Origin: CAZBME01 sp964645835
Lineage (GTDB): Bacteria > Desulfobacterota > Syntrophia > Syntrophales > UBA8958
Assembly: GCA_964645835.1 (NCBI GenBank)
Contig: CAZYDG010000047.1
Location: 1-47,837, forward strand
Length of the DNA stretch: 47,837 bases
Reading direction: 5' to 3'
The notes beneath the pieces were generated by a model that saw nothing but the letters and a program-made list of their open reading frames with translations, was not told where the DNA came from and searched no databases. This document shows, piece after piece, positions 15,210-23,507 of the stretch (position 1 is the first letter of the stretch; the number at the start of each line of letters is the position of its first letter). The translations under genes and the position numbers were made by a program.

Positions 15210-17232
15210 AGACCTCGAAATGCATGGAAAAGGTAGCGCGCCCTTGTGTTATGGAACGCAAATCGGTAGAATATCCAAACATTGCTTTTAAAGGAACCTT
15301 TGCCTTCACCTCGCTCACGGGACCTTTAGGAGTAATCATTTGGACTTCTCCCCGGCGGGTGTTGATATCTCCGATAACTTCACCCATAAATTCACTGGGA
15401 CAAAGAATATCGACCATCATAATGGGTTCAAGCAGGATGGGCTCTCCCTGCAAACACCCTTCCCTTACAGCCGTAGCTGCTGCAATTTTATATCCCAACA
15501 GGCTTGATTCTCCCTCGCGGAATATGGCATCAAGCACCGATATCTTTAAATCAACAATCGGATAACCGGCAATCACGCCGCTAACGACTGCCTCTCGGAT
15601 TCCTTCATCAATCGCCGTGAAATATTCTTCGGGAAATTTGTCATCCGGGTTCAAACGATTCACCACTTCAACATTGGAGCCCCGGGCTTGGGGTTCCAAT
15701 AACAACCGTACTGCCCCAAAATGTTTCTTATCACCCAATTCCTTCTCGAACTGACCCTCGATTTCAATTGCTTTTTGTATGGTTTCGCGGAAAACGACAC
15801 GGGGCTTTCCGACATTGACATGGGCGTTGAATTCACGGACCAAGCGATCGATGATCACTTCCAGGTGCAGCTCCCCCATCCCCGAAATTACCGTTTGAGC
15901 CGTTTCATCGTCATACTTCAGCCGTAAGGTCGGATCTTCTTCCAAGAGCTTCGTAAGTGCAGCTGCAACCCGTTCTTGATCGGCCGGGGTTTTTGCCTCT
16001 ATGGCTTGGCTGATCACCGGTTCATAGAAATCCATCGGCTCCAGAAGGATCGGATGCGATTCATCGCAGAGGGTATCCCCCGTCCGCGCGTCCTTCAATC
16101 CCATGACGGCAATAATATCCCCGGCATCGGCCTGCTCGATCCGTTCTCTCTTATTTGCATGCATTTTCAGCAGCCGGGACACCTTTTCCTTCTTGCGCTT
16201 GGAAGCATTATAGATATCATCTCCCGATCTCATCTTCCCGGAATAAATCCTTAGATAAGAAAGCTTCCGCCCCTCATCCTGCATGATCTTGAAGACCAAT
16301 GCAGAAAAAGGCTCCTTGACAGAGCTTTCCCGAAATTCTTCTTCGTGGGTTTGCGGATTGATACCCCTTACCGGAGGCACATCCTCCGGGGATGGCAAAA
16401 AGTGAACCACTGCATCGAGAAGGGGTTGAATTCCTTTATTCCGAAGAGCGGAACCGCACATCACAGGAACCACCTTCAACGAAATAGTTGCCACACGTAT
16501 GGATCTCAGAATATCCTCCTCGGAAATCTCAGCACCTTCCAGATATTTCTCAGCCATGTCATCATCGTTATCTGCCAATATCTCGATCAATCGTTCCCGA
16601 GCCTTCTCCGCATCATCAGCCAGTTCTGCAGGGAGATCCGATTCCGTAAAAGTCGATCCCAGCGTAGTATTATCCCAAACGATCACCTTCCGGCGAATAA
16701 GATCGATGACACCCCGAAACAGCTCTTCTTTCCCCCACGGAATCTGAATGGGTAAAGGGATGGAACGGAAACGATCTCGCATCATGCTGACAACAGTATT
16801 GAAATTGGCTCCAATCCTATCCATCTTATTGATGAAAGCTATTTTCGGTACACCGTATTTATCTGCCTGGTGCCAAACCGTCTCCGACTGCGGCTCCACG
16901 CCACCGACAGCGCAGAAGACCACCACTGCGCCATCGAGAACCCTGAGGCTTCGTTCCACCTCAATGGTAAAATCGACATGACCGGGGGTATCAATGATAT
17001 GAATTTCGTGGTTATGCCATTCACAGGTGGTAACTGCGGATGTAATCGTAATGCCTCTTTCCTGTTCCTGCGGCATCCAGTCCATGACTGCCTCTCCGTC
17101 ATGCACCTCCCCGATTTTATACGACTTGCCTGTATAATAGAGTATACGCTCAGACACCGTTGTCTTGCCGGCATCGATATGTGCAACGATTCCTATATTC
17201 CTTGTTCTTGACAGTTTAGACTTTGAAGCCAC
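15196..17232 (-). CDS. fusA: elongation factor G (EF-G family GTPase, possibly a paralogue)
   Basis: Translocates tRNA-mRNA on the ribosome with GTP. The 678 residues are slightly short for EF-G. G motifs are intact: AHIDAGKTT (17-25), switch I ERGITITSA, DTPGHVDF, NKMD; domains II-V follow, with GMGELHLEVIIDRL in domain III and GYPIVDL in domain IV. The start is GTG, 10 bases after GGAAGGAT. It is not with rpsL, rpsG or tuf; it stands between a GerMN protein and a K+ channel, so it may be the second EF-G that many deltaproteobacteria carry. The sequence alone does not decide between main EF-G and a recycling-only paralogue. Confidence 0.9.
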   Translation of the reverse strand: MASKSKLSRTRNIGIVAHIDAGKTTVSERILYYTGKSYKIGEVHDGEAVMDWMPQEQERGITITSAVTTCEWHNHEIHIIDTPGHVDFTIEVERSLRVLDGAVVVFCAVGGVEPQSETVWHQADKYGVPKIAFINKMDRIGANFNTVVSMMRDRFRSIPLPIQIPWGKEELFRGVIDLIRRKVIVWDNTTLGSTFTESDLPAELADDAEKARERLIEILADNDDDMAEKYLEGAEISEEDILRSIRVATISLKVVPVMCGSALRNKGIQPLLDAVVHFLPSPEDVPPVRGINPQTHEEEFRESSVKEPFSALVFKIMQDEGRKLSYLRIYSGKMRSGDDIYNASKRKKEKVSRLLKMHANKRERIEQADAGDIIAVMGLKDARTGDTLCDESHPILLEPMDFYEPVISQAIEAKTPADQERVAAALTKLLEEDPTLRLKYDDETAQTVISGMGELHLEVIIDRLVREFNAHVNVGKPRVVFRETIQKAIEIEGQFEKELGDKKHFGAVRLLLEPQARGSNVEVVNRLNPDDKFPEEYFTAIDEGIREAVVSGVIAGYPIVDLKISVLDAIFREGESSLLGYKIAAATAVREGCLQGEPILLEPIMMVDILCPSEFMGEVIGDINTRRGEVQMITPKGPVSEVKAKVPLKAMFGYSTDLRSITQGRATFSMHFEVYDKT

Positions 17233-17239
17233 AGTTTAT

Positions 17240-17863
17240 TTATCCTTCCTTAGATGCCTGAACAATCAGCTCCCGGTTGGGCGCAAATGGCTGCCGGGTA
17301 TCGATATGACCTTTGATTGATGGGATTTCTTTCCCACTGATGAGTATCTTAACTTGTTTCACCCCTGGCAGGTTTTCTGTCAGCGTATTGGTCAATGAAT
17401 AAATAGTGGCCATTTCACTTGCGCTTCCGCCGGGATGGAGTTTCGTCAATTGCCTGCCGAAGTCCACATAAGCCGTTTCCTTATCTATTTTGACATCATG
17501 GACATCGATTTTTTCCGGAAAAGTATTGATTAGTCCTGTTTTCGAGCCGTCAATGAGGGCTTTCACAAGTTCTCTGCCCTGGGCTGCGACATTTTCTTCT
17601 TTGGGTACAAGGCGTTTCTCCGGCATCAGGAAACGTTCATTCGGATCGGAAAAATAAAGCACTACTGCCTGTTTTTCCCTCTTCTTCCCGGCAAAGCCTT
17701 TTCCATCTATTGGAGGATAGACGTAATCAAAAAGAGTCAGAAACATAAAGACCAAAAAACCTACAAGGGATGAAACGATGACGAATAAAACAGATTTTTT
17801 CATCTTTTTCTTCTGTTTCTTCGTTTTTACTTCCACTGATCTTCTTTGTCTTTTTGTAGCCAT
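17240..17863 (-). CDS. membrane-anchored GerMN domain protein
   Basis: A 207-residue protein with a very basic cytoplasmic N-terminus (residues 1-22, rich in Lys), one membrane helix (about 23-46) and an extracytoplasmic GerMN domain (about 65-195). The domain shows VVLYFSDPNERFLMPEKR, then LVKALIDG and AYVDFG, the usual GerMN order. GerMN domains occur in spore germination proteins and in many envelope proteins of non-sporeformers, where the ligand is unknown. It ends 8 bases before the GTG of fusA and so is probably co-transcribed with it. No sporulation genes are seen in the window. Confidence 0.88.
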   Translation of the reverse strand: MATKRQRRSVEVKTKKQKKKMKKSVLFVIVSSLVGFLVFMFLTLFDYVYPPIDGKGFAGKKREKQAVVLYFSDPNERFLMPEKRLVPKEENVAAQGRELVKALIDGSKTGLINTFPEKIDVHDVKIDKETAYVDFGRQLTKLHPGGSASEMATIYSLTNTLTENLPGVKQVKILISGKEIPSIKGHIDTRQPFAPNRELIVQASKEG

Positions 17864-17966
17864 ACAATCGTCACTCCCTATTCCAAATCTGATAAATTAA
17901 AAACTATGCGTGCAAACGATACAAAGACGATCCGGTCGTTGTAACTCTCTCACGTACCAATGGGAA

Positions 17967-18779
17967 TCATTTTCTTAACTTATTGATATTTTCCCTTGCC
18001 GCATGGCCGAGGTCCGTTGTCGGCGCAAGCCTGACAACAGTTTCAAAGCTTTTTTTCGCCTCCTTTATGCTACCCAGTTTCACATAGCACTCAGCGAGCA
18101 AGAATTGAGATTCGACATAGGTCGGCGCCAGTTCCGTTGATTTTATGAAGTGGGCCTTGGCTCTTGCATAGTCACCCTGTGCATATCCCACTTTTCCCAA
18201 CCCATTCTCGATTAACGGCAAAAGTTCTCTGCGAATATCTTTGCCGATAGCTTCCTGATATTTACTTACTGATTTTGCATAATCACCCAGATTATAATAG
18301 GCGCGCCCCAGATTGTACAAAGCAATGGCCGGGGTATCGTACATTATATTACCTAAAGCCTTATTAAAGGATTCGATGGCAAGTTCATTATTCCCCTTGT
18401 TTATGTATATGGTCCCCAATAAATTATAGGCTTCCGAATAATCACTTTTCAGTTCAATGGCCTTTTTACATTCTTCAATGGCCTTATCCTGATACCCTTT
18501 GCCCTGATATGCGATGGCCAGAAAATAATGGACCCTGGGATTGGTTGGAGCAATCTTCTCCGCACTTAACAATTCCTTCAGTGCCCCACTATTATCGCCG
18601 GCTTCGATGTAGCCCGCGCCAATGTTTATTTGCATTTCGGCCTTTTCATTTCTTGCAGCCTTATCAGAAGCGCATGCGCTGATGATGAACAGGCACAAAA
18701 CAATAGACATGATGCTAAAACGGAGCACCGGCCTTCGACCATTCGTCGCACAGAAATGATGGACGGGCAACAAATCCAT
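17967..18779 (-). CDS. TPR-repeat lipoprotein, PilF/PilW-like
   Basis: About 270 residues. The signal has an Arg pair, a hydrophobic core and the lipobox ISAC, so the mature protein should be a lipoprotein. It is followed by six or seven tetratricopeptide repeats (GALKELLSAEKIAPTNPRVH, AIEECKKAIELKSDYSEAYN, and so on). The arrangement is like PilF/PilW, which helps type IV pilus secretin assembly, but no pilus genes are in the window and the generic TPR adaptor role is equally possible. The start at 18779 is chosen because AAAAGGATCATT sits directly upstream, 13 bases after the stop of the HD gene; an upstream ATG at 18827 would overlap that gene by 35 bases with no ribosome binding site. Confidence 0.82.
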   Translation of the reverse strand: MDLLPVHHFCATNGRRPVLRFSIMSIVLCLFIISACASDKAARNEKAEMQINIGAGYIEAGDNSGALKELLSAEKIAPTNPRVHYFLAIAYQGKGYQDKAIEECKKAIELKSDYSEAYNLLGTIYINKGNNELAIESFNKALGNIMYDTPAIALYNLGRAYYNLGDYAKSVSKYQEAIGKDIRRELLPLIENGLGKVGYAQGDYARAKAHFIKSTELAPTYVESQFLLAECYVKLGSIKEAKKSFETVVRLAPTTDLGHAARENINKLRK

Positions 18780-18792
18780 AATGATCCTTTTC

Positions 18793-19386
18793 TTATTCAT
18801 TTTTGATTTTTTTCGGATGCGTCCCATTGATCCACCAATCGCTTTTATCTTTAAACCACCACTGCGATGAATCTGTATTTATGATCTCCTTTGCCACTTT
18901 TTTAGCATTATCAGTACATAGCCGCTTCATGGCAAAACTGATCCAATCCTTGCTATATTTGTTCCCAAGATCGCCGTATTCTTTCAATTGAAGGATCAAT
19001 GCCAGCTGATCCGCATCCCGGGCGATCATGGCCTCTTTCGTTTTCTTCTCATTGAACTCCTCAATAATCATTTCAATATCATTACCGAAGGAAAGGGTTT
19101 CCGTTAATTCCTTTACCGCCTTATCTTCATGGACAGTAACGTACTTCTTATTGACGTAGTTCATATCCCCGGTCCGTGCTTCGGGAAGGTCGTGGAATAA
19201 GCACATTTTCATGGTGCGGTGCTCGTCAGCTTCGGGATCGAGTTTGCAGAGGGTATACCCGATAAAGATGGTCCGCAAAATATGTTCCGCCACAGATTCA
19301 CTGCCCGAACCGAGAAATTGAAACCCCGTACGGGGCGTTTTCTGCAGCATTCCAACTTCAAAAAGGAAATTGGCAACGTTCTCCAT
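18793..19386 (-). CDS. HD-domain phosphohydrolase, YfbR/HDDC2 type
   Basis: Probable 5'-deoxynucleotidase or related nucleotide phosphohydrolase. The 197 residues contain the HD metal ligands in order: His in SVAEHILR, the HD pair in CLFHDLPEARTGD and the distal Asp in ARDADQLALIL. The C-terminal part ends WWFKDKSDWW, unusually rich in Trp. AGAGG precedes the ATG. It starts one base after the stop of the small coiled-coil gene and is followed closely by the TPR lipoprotein. The family assignment is firm; the substrate is inferred from the YfbR/HDDC2 resemblance. Confidence 0.9.
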   Translation of the reverse strand: MENVANFLFEVGMLQKTPRTGFQFLGSGSESVAEHILRTIFIGYTLCKLDPEADEHRTMKMCLFHDLPEARTGDMNYVNKKYVTVHEDKAVKELTETLSFGNDIEMIIEEFNEKKTKEAMIARDADQLALILQLKEYGDLGNKYSKDWISFAMKRLCTDNAKKVAKEIINTDSSQWWFKDKSDWWINGTHPKKIKNE

Positions 19387-19387
19387 A

Positions 19388-19603
19388 TCAGCCTCTTTTT
19401 AATATCTGAATTCTATTTACCATCATGTCATGTATTTTCTTGATTTGAAGCTGCAATGAGGCAATACCTTCAGGCTTCATGGCCAACAGGCGTCCTAATT
19501 GACTCTGCCAATATTCAACGACTTCAATTTCACTTTCGCGAATCTTTTTTTCCATTTTTGTCTGCATTTCTTTAATAAAGGCTTCCTGCGTTCTGTCGAC
19601 CAC
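19388..19603 (-). CDS. small coiled-coil protein of unknown function
   Basis: A 71-residue, highly charged, wholly helical protein (FIKEMQTKMEKKIRESEIEV and LQLQIKKIHDMMVNRI). It starts at GTG (19603) with AGGAGG four bases upstream, which is strong evidence that it is translated. The stop is one base before the HD hydrolase ATG, so it is the first gene of that operon. No family was recognised. Confidence 0.7.
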   Translation of the reverse strand: MVDRTQEAFIKEMQTKMEKKIRESEIEVVEYWQSQLGRLLAMKPEGIASLQLQIKKIHDMMVNRIQILKRG

Positions 19604-19961
19604 GTGGCCTCCTAAAATAATCAGTATTTCTCTATTGTCATGGCCTTATATCCCATTTGAAGCTTATCTTGCAACCCGTAAATTTCGTTATAGCTCATAT
19701 TGTTTGTTTTCCGGATTATACTGCCATAATTTCCTTTAAATTGACTTTTTGACAGGAATCAAATAAAAAGAACATATCTAACTCGCAAGAAACATGAAGA
19801 GTCATTGCGAGCGAAGCGCGGCAATCTTGCTTTTAGATCGCCACGCGGTCCGAGGGACCGCTCGCGAAGACAAGACCGATGTTTCTTGACTCAATAACCC
19901 CGCAGTGAAGCGACCGGGGTCATTTGCTCGTAAAGAACTTGTATGCCTGCTGGTACTAATT
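19604..19961. other. divergent intergenic region holding a palindromic dispersed element
   Basis: 358 bases between the divergent operons at 19603 (-) and 19962 (+). The left part is AT-rich and could hold promoters for both, though none was confidently placed. The right part is a palindromic element (19786-19888) and a small stem ACCCCG/CGGGGT (19897-19902 with 19915-19920). Confidence 0.6.
19786..19888. repeat. 103-base palindromic repetitive element (CATTGCGAGCGAAGCG type)
   Basis: Perfect 10-base terminal inverted repeat CAAGAAACAT (19786-19795) and ATGTTTCTTG (19879-19888). Inside are CATTGCGAGCGAAGCG (from 19803) and the stem GCGGTCC/GGACCGC (19845-19858). The CATTGCGAGCGAAGC sequence is a familiar dispersed intergenic repeat in deltaproteobacterial genomes; a related fragment, CATTGCGAGAGCAGCG, occurs on the minus strand near 41882-41899 upstream of the PspC gene. 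Confidence 0.65.
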
Positions 19962-21434
19962 ATGGCCCTTACTTATTATAAGCAGATATTTTTTTTCATA
20001 GTTATATCTTTATCTACTCTCTTCCTCTGCAGTCCTTGCCCTGCGAAAGAAGATACGGCCCATCTGGTTCTGAAAAAAACAGCCACGACGGCGCAACATG
20101 CAAAAACTTTCACTTATACAATTAAGAATGGTGACCATCTGCTTGACATCGTTAAGAATGAACTGGGCATCAACAAAAACCGTCTGAGTATTATCAAGAA
20201 ATACAATCCGCAAATCAAGAATATCAATCTGATTTATCCCGGTCAGAAAATCTTTCTTCCCTCGGTCCCCTACAAAAGCAGCACAAGAAGCGTAAACGCC
20301 GCGACAACAACCGCTCAGGACATTCAGACGGAAAAGGGATTTGTCCAATCCGGCACAATGATTCCAACATTGGAAAACTTCGCTGTCATGCAAACTGTCC
20401 TTCAGCGCATGAATGCCACGATGATGACTTCAGGCCGCTATGTCATTCCTCTTCCCGAAATCGGTCAAATCACTGTGGACTGTGAAATGATGCCCATGAT
20501 TGAATTTGATGATGGCAGCATTGTCTTCATGGACTACCGAAAACAAATGCCGGACAATATCAAAAAACTGATCCGCAAATATTGGAAGAATTATACTGTT
20601 ATCGCTGCCGATATTAGAGATGGTATTCTACCTGCCTTGGCTAATGCCGTCAATGCATCGAAAGCCTATGCCATGCGGAAGCAAACCCATTCTCTTGTGT
20701 TTGGCCAGAAACCAACCGTCCGTCTGCCCATTGACTGGTTGATTACAGGACAATCTCCATCATCCAGAGGAACAAACTCTTATATGCAGGCCATCATTAC
20801 AATCAGGACAGAGGATGGACGTCTGCCCGCCACAATGGTCGCTTTTCTGGCAAAAAAGCAATTTGTATATACGGAAATCCTTGACGGAAAGGTGTTACCC
20901 TCGCTCACAGAGGTATTATCCGAAAATGCATCAGAAAAGATCCCCCAGTTGAATTCTTCTTCAAGACGCCGTCTGGTTCTGGACTTCCTTGGTTATCTCG
21001 GGTTCAAACCTGTAACTGATGAGGATGTTCAAATCTTCAATTCCACTAAAGATGGTTTTAATCTTTCCATGAAGGCCGATATTCGTTGCAATCACGGTAA
21101 TCAACGTGTCATCTATTCACCAAGGAAGGTTCCCAACCAATTTATCGATATTTTGAAGACGAAGTCTACGGAAGTTGTCATCCTCTCTGAAGATGACACG
21201 CCGAAGGCTGTTATTGAAAAAAATCTGACAGCTTTTCGGATTCCTTTCACAACTGTCCCATACCAGTTTTCTATATCTCTAAACCCGGACCTTGCAGGGG
21301 TCAAGGTAGTCTTCCCCACAATCCGGTTCGTCTCCCCAAAGGGGGACCCTGTTTATTTGATTGATTTCAATATGGAAGACGCGATATACCGTCTTCTTCA
21401 TAACCAATTGGGATTTGATATTCTACGCTATTGA
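19962..21434 (+). CDS. exported LysM-domain protein
   Basis: About 490 residues. A signal peptide (about 1-29, FFFIVISLSTLFLCSP then PCPA) is followed by one LysM domain (about 50-100: YTIKNGDHLLDIV ... IYPGQKIFLP), which binds peptidoglycan. The remaining 370 residues match no family I recognise and contain no membrane segment, so the protein is probably periplasmic or wall-associated. The ATG at 19962 is preferred because it gives a clean signal peptide; a GTG at 19905 lies within a repeat hairpin. No strong ribosome binding site is visible for either. The stop overlaps the next gene's TTG start (TTGA), implying coupled translation. Confidence 0.75.
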   Translation: MALTYYKQIFFFIVISLSTLFLCSPCPAKEDTAHLVLKKTATTAQHAKTFTYTIKNGDHLLDIVKNELGINKNRLSIIKKYNPQIKNINLIYPGQKIFLPSVPYKSSTRSVNAATTTAQDIQTEKGFVQSGTMIPTLENFAVMQTVLQRMNATMMTSGRYVIPLPEIGQITVDCEMMPMIEFDDGSIVFMDYRKQMPDNIKKLIRKYWKNYTVIAADIRDGILPALANAVNASKAYAMRKQTHSLVFGQKPTVRLPIDWLITGQSPSSRGTNSYMQAIITIRTEDGRLPATMVAFLAKKQFVYTEILDGKVLPSLTEVLSENASEKIPQLNSSSRRRLVLDFLGYLGFKPVTDEDVQIFNSTKDGFNLSMKADIRCNHGNQRVIYSPRKVPNQFIDILKTKSTEVVILSEDDTPKAVIEKNLTAFRIPFTTVPYQFSISLNPDLAGVKVVFPTIRFVSPKGDPVYLIDFNMEDAIYRLLHNQLGFDILRY

Positions 21435-22408
21435 AAGTTCTTGCCTTATCATTATTTTCCGGCGGCCTGGATAGTATAATTTCCGTAAAGGTCATCAGGG
21501 AACAAGGAATTGCCGTTGAGGGTATCACGTATGAAACACCCTTTTTCAGCGCCGACAAGGCCCGTTCCGCTGCCAAGCTCATAGATTTGCCACTGAGCGT
21601 CTTAAATTTTACTGAAGAACATCTGGAGATGCTGAAGAACCCGAGATACGGTTACGGCAAAAACATGAATCCCTGCATTGACTGTCATACGCTCATGCTC
21701 AAGAAGACAGGGGCTCTCATGACGGATATGGGCGCCGATTTCATATTCACCGGCGAGGTTCTGGGTCAACGCCCCATGTCCCAAGGCAGACAATCCCTTC
21801 ATGTCGTCGCTAAAAATGCCGGTTATCCGGATGTGATATTGCGTCCTTTGAGCGCAAGGCTTCTGCCCGAAACAAAACCGGAAAAAGAAGGTAAGGTGGA
21901 TCGTCAGCGCCTGTTGGCCATTGAAGGCCGTGGGAGAAAGGTCCAAATGGCGCTGGCCGCCCGTTACGGCATTTCGGATTATGCGGCCCCGGCAGGGGGA
22001 TGCCTGTTAACAGACCCTATGTTCACAAAACGGCTTCGAGACTTGATGGACCAAATAAAAGACCCGCCGATTCGGCAGATAGAATTGCTCAAATACGGCA
22101 GACACTTCCGCATAAACGAGAGCATAAAAATCATTGTCGGCCGCAACAGCGCCGATAACGAGACTATTGAGACGCTTAGTCGTCCCGGAGATGCCCTCAT
22201 TCAAATGGAAAACCTGCCGGGACCATCAGTTCTCATCGTCGACGGCGGTAACGAAGAAAGCCGCCTCCTTGCCGCCCGTCTGTGTGCTCTATATAGTGGA
22301 GTCAAAGAGGATGAGAGAGCCGAGGTAATATGCTCCATATGCGGGAAACCAGACCGGTTCCCGGTTCATCCGATGGACCGGGAGAATGCTGCCCGTTTGA
22401 TCCTTTAG
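21431..22408 (+). CDS. PP-loop tRNA thiolation-type enzyme with C-terminal NFACT-R-like domain
   Basis: 325 residues. An N-terminal PP-loop ATPase (SGGLDS at 10-15) is followed by NPCIDC (Cys82, Cys85) and GGC (Cys191), the three-cysteine pattern that holds an Fe-S cluster in MnmA/ThiI-like tRNA thiolases. The C-terminal third contains LKYGRHFRI and VGRNSADNE, which match the NFACT-R RNA-binding fold, and a second CxxC (ICSICGK). It would activate a tRNA uridine by adenylation and insert sulfur; the target base is unknown. THUMP and rhodanese domains of classical ThiI are absent. The start codon is TTG, overlapping the stop of the LysM gene, and is the only start that keeps the PP-loop strand. 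Confidence 0.82.
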   Translation: MKVLALSLFSGGLDSIISVKVIREQGIAVEGITYETPFFSADKARSAAKLIDLPLSVLNFTEEHLEMLKNPRYGYGKNMNPCIDCHTLMLKKTGALMTDMGADFIFTGEVLGQRPMSQGRQSLHVVAKNAGYPDVILRPLSARLLPETKPEKEGKVDRQRLLAIEGRGRKVQMALAARYGISDYAAPAGGCLLTDPMFTKRLRDLMDQIKDPPIRQIELLKYGRHFRINESIKIIVGRNSADNETIETLSRPGDALIQMENLPGPSVLIVDGGNEESRLLAARLCALYSGVKEDERAEVICSICGKPDRFPVHPMDRENAARLIL

Positions 22409-22411
22409 AAG

Positions 22412-22422
22412 CAGGCTGTTGA
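22412..22422 (+). repeat. isolated terminal motif of the 230-250 bp repeat family
   Basis: CAGGCTGTTGA, matching the outer end of the elements at 26543-26772 and 44829-45077, begins 3 bases after the TAG of the PP-loop gene. The match stops after 11 bases, so this could be chance. Confidence 0.35.
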
Positions 22423-22600
22423 CATTCAAGACAAGGCGCTGACCTTAATCCACATCAAAAATCCGAAGACTTAACATCTGACCAAGAGCAGCGGGGTATT
22501 GGTCTGATGGCGAATTGGATTTTTCCCAACCGGTATGAGTGAGTCATCTCTAAACGGAAAGAAGGGAAAAAATCCTCTGAGCCGGAAGGCCGATGCCTCC

Positions 22601-23497
22601 CTACTCTTTTCTCATTTTGCTGAAATTTGATGGTGAATTTGAGTTGCCGGAATTCCTTTCCTGAAAAATAGCATTGCTTAGCGTGATAAACTGTTCGGGA
22701 GACAGAGCCTCACCGCGGATGCGAAGATCAATGCCCAGGCTTTCCAGGATTCTCTGGAGACATTCCTCAGAACACATAACATCTCTACTGTGCCTGAGGT
22801 TGTTCATCAGGGTCTTTCGCCGGCTGGAAAAAGCTAACCGCACGATTTGCTGGAAAAAAGGTTCGTCTGCAATAAAACAAAGGGGTTCCGAACGAAAATC
22901 AAGAACAATGACTGCCGACGTGACTTTGGGTTCGGGATAAAAACAGCCGGCAGGAACGGTCAAGGCCATGGTTGCCTTTGCATAAACGGCTGTCAGCACC
23001 GATGGAATGCCGTAACTCTTCGTCCCCACTCCGGCGCAGATCCTTTCAGCAACCTCTTTTTGCACCATCAGAACCGCCCTCGATATAATCCGCCGATAAT
23101 CCAGCAAATGGAAGAGGATCGGTGAAGAAATACTATAAGGGATATTCCCCAGAATCTTGATTTTATCGACATCAAGCTCTCTTGCCGCTTGAGACAGATC
23201 GTAGGTCAAAACATCCTTATGAACGATCCGGACATTCTGAGTGTTCTTTAAAACATCGTTTAAGACGAGGATCAGGTTGGGATCGACCTCCACAGCCAAC
23301 ACATTTTTTACCAGTGCGGCTATCTCAGCGGTCATGACACCCATGCCGGCCCCTATTTCAATCACGGAATCAACCGGCTCCAATCCTGCCGAAACGACGA
23401 TCTTCCGCACGACATTCCCATCCCGAAGGAAGGACTGCCCCAAACGCTTGCGGGGATGAATTTTATATTTTTTTGAGATACTTCTGGGCGATGTCAT
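22601..23497 (-). CDS. rsmA: 16S rRNA dimethyladenosine transferase (KsgA)
   Basis: Dimethylates the two adjacent adenines near the 3' end of 16S rRNA (A1518/A1519 in E. coli) during small-subunit assembly. Motifs: KRLGQSFLRD at the N-terminus, SAM loop VIEIGAGMGVMT, catalytic motif NIPYSIS (NLPY in most), and FYPEPKVTSAVI in the C-terminal half. The start at 23497 lies 10 bases after the tsaD stop and leaves about 298 residues, typical length. A longer reading to 23545 would overlap tsaD and add nothing conserved. The last 15 residues are Ser/Asn-rich. The tsaD-rsmA pair is probably co-transcribed. Confidence 0.95.
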   Translation of the reverse strand: MTSPRSISKKYKIHPRKRLGQSFLRDGNVVRKIVVSAGLEPVDSVIEIGAGMGVMTAEIAALVKNVLAVEVDPNLILVLNDVLKNTQNVRIVHKDVLTYDLSQAARELDVDKIKILGNIPYSISSPILFHLLDYRRIISRAVLMVQKEVAERICAGVGTKSYGIPSVLTAVYAKATMALTVPAGCFYPEPKVTSAVIVLDFRSEPLCFIADEPFFQQIVRLAFSSRRKTLMNNLRHSRDVMCSEECLQRILESLGIDLRIRGEALSPEQFITLSNAIFQERNSGNSNSPSNFSKMRKE

Positions 23498-23507
23498 GTT
23501 TTGAGGT

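Noticed and set aside
17880..17966. Heme-binding CXXCH in the gap downstream of the TPR gene
   Set aside because: The translated motif is CIVCTH, lacking His right after the second Cys, and it lies beyond the stop codon.
18780..18827. Longer N-terminus of the TPR lipoprotein
   Set aside because: It would overlap the HD gene and lacks a ribosome binding site; AAAAGGA sits correctly for the start at 18779.
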